A model generated the notes under the pieces. It was not told the origin of the DNA, made no database searches, and saw nothing but the letters and a program-made list of their open reading frames with translations. From the NCBI GenBank assembly GCA_040954595.2, contig CM082596.2, positions 4,774,001 to 4,838,000 on the forward strand: a DNA stretch of 64,000 nucleotides. Direction: 5' to 3'. Positions within the stretch are counted from its first letter, which is position 1. Each line of letters starts with the position of its first letter. Positions 41,205 through 50,200 of the stretch are shown here, piece after piece. The DNA is from Balanoglossus misakiensis (Eukaryota; Hemichordata). Made by a program: the position numbers and the translations under genes.

Positions 41205-44200
41205 CATCCTCATCATCATCACCATCATCAATAACACCATCATCATCTTCATCATCCTATCTGCCCACCCACCTGTCCCATTGGTCATGACCCGGGATAT
41301 AGTCCGGTGGTTGGAATCCGACAGGTAAATGAATCCACCCTGTGCGTCGTAATCCACTCCCACGTAGCTTGCCTGAGATTCCGCCACCGGTAAAATGGCA
41401 TCGCTGGTTCTGCTCGGTTCCAGTGGGATGCCTCGGATGGCGTGCGGTTGTGTGAACAACAGGAATGACGTTATCTCTGTGGGAGCATAAGTGAGAAATC
41501 TTTGACATGTACAATGACACCATCCATCCTCAAATTCTCTTTCCCTCCCTCCCTCCTTCCCTTTCTCTCCCTCTCATCCCTCCCCATCTCTCTCCCCTCA
41601 ACAAAACTCACCAGAGCAAGTCGATCCATCAGTATTCAGTTGGTATCCAATCTGACACAGACATCGATAACCAAGCCCTCTGTTGTCCGTCCTGTGGCTG
41701 ATAACACAGATATGTTCGCAGCCTCCGTTGTCATTACCACAAGGGTTGGCCACTAGATAACAAAAGAAATAACAAAATTGTTTTCTATGGTTAGGTAGGA
41801 CCTCTAAAGAGGGAACTGGGGGTGAAAGGGTTAAATCCGCAAAACCTGAAAATAGTCGCAGCTGAATACTTGGGATTTGAACAGATGCACGATCAGTAAC
41901 TAATATTAGGGAACATACAAGTAATGTTTTAGTCACATTTTCACATACCTGTCGGTTGAGCAGCTCGGTGATAGGCCACCACACCCATCATCTTGAGGTC
42001 GCTGTTCTGTGAAATTACGGTGTCATGTTCATTGAATTTGTCCACTCTGACCAGAGCCATTCTGGTCCAATCCGTGAAGTACACATAGTTTTCAAAGACG
42101 GTCAGCGAAAATGCATGGGGTATCTTCAGTCCACCTGACACAACTGTACGTCTGCAAAAGAGCAAAGTGGATAGGGTTGGTCATTTGGTATAGTAAAACT
42201 GTCTTACAGCAGTGCATGATCAACTGAGTGTAAATACCATGGCAGTCAACTGTGATACACTAACTGGCCATAACAACAAATTTTTGTACATAATGCAGGT
42301 ATACGCAGTTAGGGTAATTAGTACACAGATTATTTACTTTTGAACTGCATGAGTTGGCAATTGATCAGATATTGTGGCAGGATTGCACAGCTCAGCAAAC
42401 ATAACCTTAGGCTTTAGTAACCTGCGTTGAAAACACATCTGCTACAGCTTACCTGTATTGGCCAGTATAAGTGACACTGTCAATGTAATCTAATCGGCCA
42501 TCCGCCCAGAAGACCCTCTTCGAAGCAATGTCGACCGCAAGTGCATTTGGCCAGACGATTCTATCACTAACCAGCTGGAACCGACTGGTCCCATCCATGT
42601 AAAATCTTATGATGGCTGGGCTGCTGCCCCAATCACTTAGGAACAGATAACTGGATTGAATGAAGAAAAACAGAAAAATGCACATTATTTAGTTTGCATC
42701 ATATCGATGTGTTTTTAATTCTCATTGTATGCAATTAGATCTGGCTAGCAGCATCAGGCTAGAGAACGTAACTTCTATACATTATATTGCAAGCTCAACT
42801 TTCCCTTTGAGCAAATGAAACTTTTCTTTGTCCCACACTAATAAGTCATTACCAGTTTAACAGCTGGGAAAAACTTTCAATTAGCATATCTCAGAAAATT
42901 TTGTGTGTGACCATATTCAAAGAAGCCTTGATTTATATAGCTATTTATATTTGCATATCTTTCAGTGTCTTCAAAGTCCAATCTACAGATTAACAACTTT
43001 TTTTCTGTGAAATCACTATTCATGGGGTGAATAAGAATATCCTTACCCTTCTGTTGGGTCTAATGCTATACCTCTGGGCTGCCCGAGTCCCTCTGAGATC
43101 ACAGGCGCCCTCAACGAGCCATCCAGATTACACACATCAACTCGGCCAGCATGGCTCTCCACAACATACAGTTTATCCCCTATCCAATCAACTGCTACAT
43201 TCTCGGGAGTTTCCAGGCCAAGCTCCAGAACAACCTGAACATCGGAACCATCCATGTTTGCTGAATAAACCTGATAGAAAAGAAACACAAAGAATACAAA
43301 ATTAATATTGAACATTTAGTTTCGTCTTATTCTGGTCTGTTCGATGTTCTTGAGCAAACTTTTGCGTAAAAAGTCATTAATAACTCACTTTGTCATTCCT
43401 GTTGTCGGTCCAGTAGAGTTTCTGGTTTGCATAGTGGTAATTCACTCCAACTGCAACTATTGTTGATACTATCATTTCTGTACTGGTCCCATTCCCATTG
43501 GTACTCACGATGGCATTATTTAATGAGTAGAGCAACTTGACTTGATCTCCTGTCATTAGGTAAAAAAAAGTACAATGCAGTATCATGTGAGATGGTGAAT
43601 TTACAAATGTACTACTCACTGGGAAAAATAGCGCCATCAGCACTGTAGCTCCCGTTAGTTACATATGGCAGCACATATATCACAAAAGGGACGAGTATAG
43701 TCGAAATATTAAATTGGACTAAATATTGAATTGGATGTTCCTGTTAGTGTTAGTAAAGTACATATGGAGTTATGGAATATTTCAAGTTAAAGGAAATGTT
43801 TTGACTGCAAGCCATCTTACCTGTTGCCTTACACTTTCTACGGTTCTCCAGCAGGAAGCCATCACCGCAACTGCATTCGTACGTCCCGGGTAAATTCTGA
43901 CACTGCTGTTCACATGAACCCCACACAGCACACTCATCATAATCTGCCACAACAAAATATATTTAACTTTAGAGTTTGGTCATATTATGCTATGAACACA
44001 TGCATCACCTTGGACCATGTACAGGAGCAAACAGGTAAAATGTTTTAAATGGTAAATATGCTTTCATAACTTCAAGACACTGCATTCCATTTTCAAAACA
44101 TGTTGTACTTGCAGAGTTACCGTATTTACATTACATTCAGGAGCTGAGTTTTAATAATCCATAGCGGTTCAACATAATTGTCAGATGCATTTCACAATTA

Positions 44201-47200
44201 CCGGAACAGGTCCTGTCATCTGCATTGAGTGCATAGCCAGGATCACAGTAGCAGACACCACCAGAGGGGGAACTGTGACACTCATATTCACAACTCAACA
44301 CACCACATCTGTCCGTGTCTGAAACGTACCAATTGAACAAAATTTGTTGTTAGAGTGTGTTTGCAGTTTGGTAACTAAACAACGAAGCTGGATACACAAA
44401 CAGACCTAATTCAGTCCTTTGATGTTGCATTAAATATCCTGGACCATTTCTGGGTAAAAAAAGTCGCGGAAAAAGGGAAAGAATTTCAAAACAATAGCAA
44501 GGGATATAACTATAAGATATCATTGCCACTTACTGCATTCTGCATCTTCGTCTGTCTCATCTTCTCCATTCTCACAGTCCCGTACTCTGTTGCATAATTT
44601 TGTGATCTCAATGCAAGTTCCTGAGGTTGGGCATTTCCACTGCCGGGGCAGACATGTTACTGATACCTGTCCTGTAAACATCATGACACACAATGAAAGT
44701 TACATAAAGTTAATTTCATTATTTTGATTTCAGTGAAGTCTATATAACCAAACCTCATTACTTAATTGAAAAAAAATGGCCGTGTAGGTGACTACAAGAT
44801 ATGGCGTATCAGCCTTACCACAGCCTGTTTCATCAGAGCCATCTGTACAGTCATCCTGTCCATCACAAACCCACGGTGGAGGGATACACATCTGATTGTC
44901 ACACGTAAACTGGTTACCTGCACAGCTTGAGTATTCTGCACCAAAAAAAGTTCATTCATTCTCATTAAATCTAATCTTAAATCTAATTATGACAATACAA
45001 TATCTTGGTTAAGTGAAGTGATAAAAGAACATTTTGTTCCCACTGGAAATGCATTGTTTGTACATACCACAGTCAAGTTCATCTGATCCATCTGTACAGT
45101 CCTGCTTGTGGTTGCAGTACAGCGATCTTGGAATACATGAACCATCGCCACAAGTAAACTCGGACAGATTACAATTTGAAGAGGCTGAAACAAGGATCAC
45201 ATAGGACAGGGATAATGAAATATTTTGGTTAAAAATATAATTGTGGCTGAAAGCTGAAACAACCTTGATCTTTATGAATGCTTAATTGACATTATACCGT
45301 ACCTGTACAGTTGAATTCATCAGAGCCATCTCTACAGTCAATGACTCCATCGCAGCGTCTACTTTCAGCCACACAGGAGCCATCACTGCATCGGATCTCA
45401 CTTTCACTACATGCAGGATACGCTGAAACCAAAACAAAATTAGATTTAGAAATGGAAATGAACTGTTGATTCGGACTTTGTGTCTAATCAATTGCATGTC
45501 AATCTACTCTAGACCAATCACAAGAACTGTTACTTCGCCACGGGAGACACACGTCCCATTCTGGACCAACCACAGCCACCCTTACTTACAGCAGCCGGTC
45601 TCATCCGACGAATCCCCACAGTCGTTCACATGGTCACACTTCCAAAGAAGCGGAACGCAGACGCCATTGGCACACCGGAACTGGGCACTACTGCATGTCA
45701 CCGGAGCTGGAAAACAGTCGGAAACACAATCCCAGCTATGAACATATTGCAAAAAATATAAACTGGAAACACGGTGTGGGATTACCGCACTCAACAAGCA
45801 AGCTATCGAATGACAATGCTATATTTCAATATAAGTTTATATATGGAGTGACGTTTCCTTTGAATGAGCTGTGCAAGTGCTGAGATGCACAATTGTCAGA
45901 CACAACAGAAAGACATCAAACACATCAAAATACATCATTAAAAGATGCATTAAAATATATGATGTACATCAATACACAAAGTGGCATGGATTAATTTGAC
46001 AGTTTCTCCCCTAATCCTGCAACATACATGTCAACTTGTCTTACTTCTAAATGTCAAATAATTCTGTCAGCAAAGTGTGGCAAAATTTTAATTTCCATGA
46101 CTTCTATATTATCCAAATGTACGTAAGTCACAAGTCTGAGAGTTTATATAATGTGTAGTGTGTATACATGTATACTCACGACAATTTTGACTTTCATCTG
46201 AGAGGTCACCGGTGCCACAGTCGAAATCACCATCACACACCCAATCCGTAGAAATACACCTCCTCGAAGTAGTGCACGTAAATTGGTCACTGCGACAGGT
46301 CACGTACGCTGTCAAACGGCACACAACATAATATCAAAGTTCAGATAATTGTATTATGACAAAATTTAAAAATCCAAGTCTTAAAACCTCTTTCTAGAAT
46401 TATGCACTAATTGTTTGTAGTACAAGTAAGTGTAATTCTATACAAACTTACTGCATCCTTCTTCATCTGACCAGTCTTCACAGTCTCCAGACCTATCACA
46501 CCTCCAGTCACGTGGAATGCATTGACCATTTTCACATCGAAATTCATCACTGGCGCATGCTGAAAAAATATTAAAAAAAGAAGAGTAGTACCACAAATAC
46601 ATGTATAATGCTTGTGCTTGGCCTCAATAGACAAATCTCAAGGTCAACAAACACTGCAAAAATTCCATCAACAGTAAATTGATATTCTGAGCCAAAATTA
46701 TATCCATGTGTACCCTATGGAATCCCGAATGGCTTACAGAGTCTGTGGCATACTAAAAGCACAAATGTAGAATGCGGTCATGAATTTTGAAGAGAAAAAA
46801 TTGTCACAACACCATGTATTAAGGGTCGGTCCTGTACAGGCCCTAACTACATCTTATTTTAATCAGACTGAATACAGGTTGACTACTATTCAGTAACAAG
46901 TGATGTGTCTGCAGTCGGCAGACAGACAGTGACGTGAGGTGAATAATGGTGACCAGAGGTGAATGCATGTCTGCATGCTTTAGACGGGGCTCTGCATCCA
47001 GAACAAGAATGCAAACACATCGGCTTAACATACACTGACCTCACTATTGTGGACGTCAATTGGTAGAGAACCATAGAGGCCATTGTGAGGAAAATGTTGT
47101 GATGTAATACATTTCTGTCAACAGGTACGGGTCGATTTATCTCTAGTCATATGTGCAAAAACTGGCTGAACTCACTGGTGCAATGTATATGTTCAGTAAG

Positions 47201-50200
47201 TAGAACAAAGTAAATAGCCTATCAGAAGGACTGAAATAACCAAAATAATGAGTAAAGTTTGTGCATCTAAAAGGGAATGACAAACTTGGATGAATTCACA
47301 ACCTCAGCCTTAAGCCTCAGTCAAAGCACCATTCCATTAAATCCAAGACAAAACAGCAGACAATGGACGGACAAAACAAACACTGGCAGCTGATCTTCAA
47401 CTCTGTAGACAATACAACAAATAATCTCAAGTGTTTTATCACATGTACAAGTCATTACCCTCAACAGTTTTTTTGTTATACTATTTTTTTGCTATGTGTG
47501 TGAAGCATAGTGAAAAAACACGAGTCTGGATTGTAGACTACTCAAAATCCAGTAGCATTTTCAAAGTGTTCTTTATGGTAGTCATCTATTAAATGTGTAT
47601 AGTGTTTCCAAACATGGACCAATTTTCGACACTGATGCAGGATGTATGAAGAGCTTGTCTGAATGTTTTGAATGCCTGTCTCAGAAAACTATTGAATGTG
47701 CAAGAATAAAAAGAATCTGACACACACAATGAAATATTTCAGATATCTGATGCTTCCCTATGCACTCATTCAAACCTTGAAACCTGAAAGGAAAACTCCT
47801 CTTTAAATTCAGTGTGGCCTGGGAATCAGAATAGATATCCTGTCACCAGAGAATATGAAACTATCGCACCCTGGTGTTCAGTTTTCTCATCAAACCTTGT
47901 GATTTAAGTTGTACATAGAAAGTCCAGTGACACCGTATTTAATCTTTAGTGCCAGTCACGTCATATGTATATCTTTTACTTGTGCATTCATGATCTGTAC
48001 ATCTGTCTGCTTTTCATCTACGAGGTCCGTAAAGATCCAAATTCAGAACAAACCCAGTGAAAGTTAATTTACTCAACATGGGCATGCCAGAAATGGCCCC
48101 AGCATGGAACGCCAGCAGGAATGAGTTAATCTGATAGCCTGAACTATTAACACTTGTTATCAATAGCAGTGGTGCCATATACACGGTGTATTAACCTGCA
48201 TCTGCCCTGCAGGCAAACCCCAGGATACACTGCTCCCTCGGGGGTCAGAGGTCATGAGAACACCCCGCCGACACTTGTACTAAATCAGATGACCGCAATC
48301 TTCAGGAGAAAATGACTATTACTGTGTGTGTTGCCTGATATACAATATTGTTGCACATATTCAAACCTACACTCTTCTCTTCATCATAATGCACAGTAGC
48401 ATACACATCGTACAATTTAAAAATTTCTTCAATTAGCTCAATTTGTATCTGGGAGAAGTTGATATACAGTACTAGAACTACAGTATACAGACTATACAAT
48501 TGACCATTGACAACATACAAACCCTTGACATGCAAACAAAAGCCGATAGCCAGTTGGAGTGAATTAATTAATATATAACCTGTTTCAACAAAACCCTGTC
48601 TGCAGTGGAAATCTGTCTACGGTGAACATCTTTCCCTCGGAATATACATGTATGAAACGTACATGTACCACACTCAGAGGAACCTCCATTTAATCAAATA
48701 CTTCGGCAAATTGAACCTTTTCCATATCAGGTTTAGACAGGTTTTACTGTATCTCGCTCCGGGATGCCTAATACATCAATGATTGTCAGCCACGAGACAC
48801 GTACATGTTCTGCAATGCAATATTCTGGCTGTGACATTCTGTATAACATCACTCAGGCTACAGTCACTGTAATCAATTAGAACCCATTCTGATCTAAAAT
48901 AGCAAACAGACATGCACGGTGCTTACTCACTCAAATCTTATCAAATGAGAGCTTTATGTCAACATTGGCATGAAAAATATTCTGTCTAGAAATTTGAAGC
49001 CTGAAGCTTCGAGTAATATGGTCTGGGCAGTCTGTCGTCTCAAAATATACCATTCAGTATTTCAAATATGTCTCTTGAACACCACAGCGTACATGTGTAT
49101 GTCTATAACCCCTTGCTACTTTGTGAAGTTTGGATATTTGAGAAATATCAATAGCCAGCATGTCACACAGTGTAATTTACATGTACAGTACTGGAGTTGA
49201 AATCTACAATTATACATATACAATAAAATTAATTATATTCAATTTATAAAAAGTGTGGCACAGAAGATAGAAACATTAGAATTTAGACCTTTCTCATGAA
49301 CCCAGAGTTTCACTATAATGGATGCTGAAATGTAATTCTCAGCTTAATCAAATGCAACTGTGAGAAAGGGAAGAAATACTTTCAATTTAGGTTTCACAAC
49401 TGTAAATTTAATTGCATGGGATTTTCTGCCTTCAAGTAGTCATTATAAGTTGGCTAGTGCCCCACTGAAACAGCTTGCCTTCACTGTTCCCATGGTTACC
49501 ACGATGCTATATTTATGCCGTCTATAAAGAGACTGTAAAGTGACTTTTTTCATTCCACATATCTGAGCATGCATGTAAAATATGTGCAGTTCGCTACAGA
49601 GGGGACAGCTGGATCGGTTTTGACCTCAATGAAACGCGGACATCGTTCAAAGAGGGACAAATTATTCCAGTGTGTACACATGTAAACTACCACTAAGTAC
49701 ACACCAGTCTGTCATATATACATGTACTGGGGTAGTGTACATTGTAATCTATGTTACAATGTCAGCCCATCTGTGGAACTGTACCACAGTAGTAACACAT
49801 GTATTGACATATGTTTAGAGCTCCATTAGATGTAACTTTTTAGCCATGTTATTGCATCAATATTTTCGTTCTGTGTATCAGCTGGTGTATATTATGTTCA
49901 ACTCCACAATGTACGTAGGATGATATGTCTGGTGTTTAGCTTACAACGCAGCCCATATGTGCACAGTCAGCGTTTACTGTTGAAAATTGAATTATACAGC
50001 CCTGATGTTGCATTATGTTCAATTACATGTACATTACATTGCATTGCATTGCATCACAATGTTTTCATAGTGATTCAGTCAATGAAAACCATTAACAAAT
50101 GGGTATATTAAAATCAATAAACACATTACTGTTACAATTAGGTGTATGATTGGTTATACAAATGAAGTCAATATGGAGATAAAACAAACTAATGACAAAG

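Larger units (their letters stand above)
39713..43554 (-). other. LRP2: LRP2 propellers 1 and 2
   Basis: Propeller 1 exons lie near 43554-43388 ([11 protein letters not shown]), 43273-43047 ([19 protein letters not shown]), 42652-42453 ([20 protein letters not shown]) and 42153-41949 ([18 protein letters not shown]). An EGF exon follows at 41752-41612 ([16 protein letters not shown]). Propeller 2 exons lie near 41478-41272, 41012-40818, 40617-40462, 40139-40043 and 39850-39713 ([44 protein letters not shown]). A pair of propellers here matches vertebrate megalin. Confidence 0.85.

Noticed and set aside
41013-41459. Met-rich frame continuing from an LRP2 exon
   Set aside because: The exon ends at a GTGGGT donor near 41272; the Met run is the ATC microsatellite in the intron.
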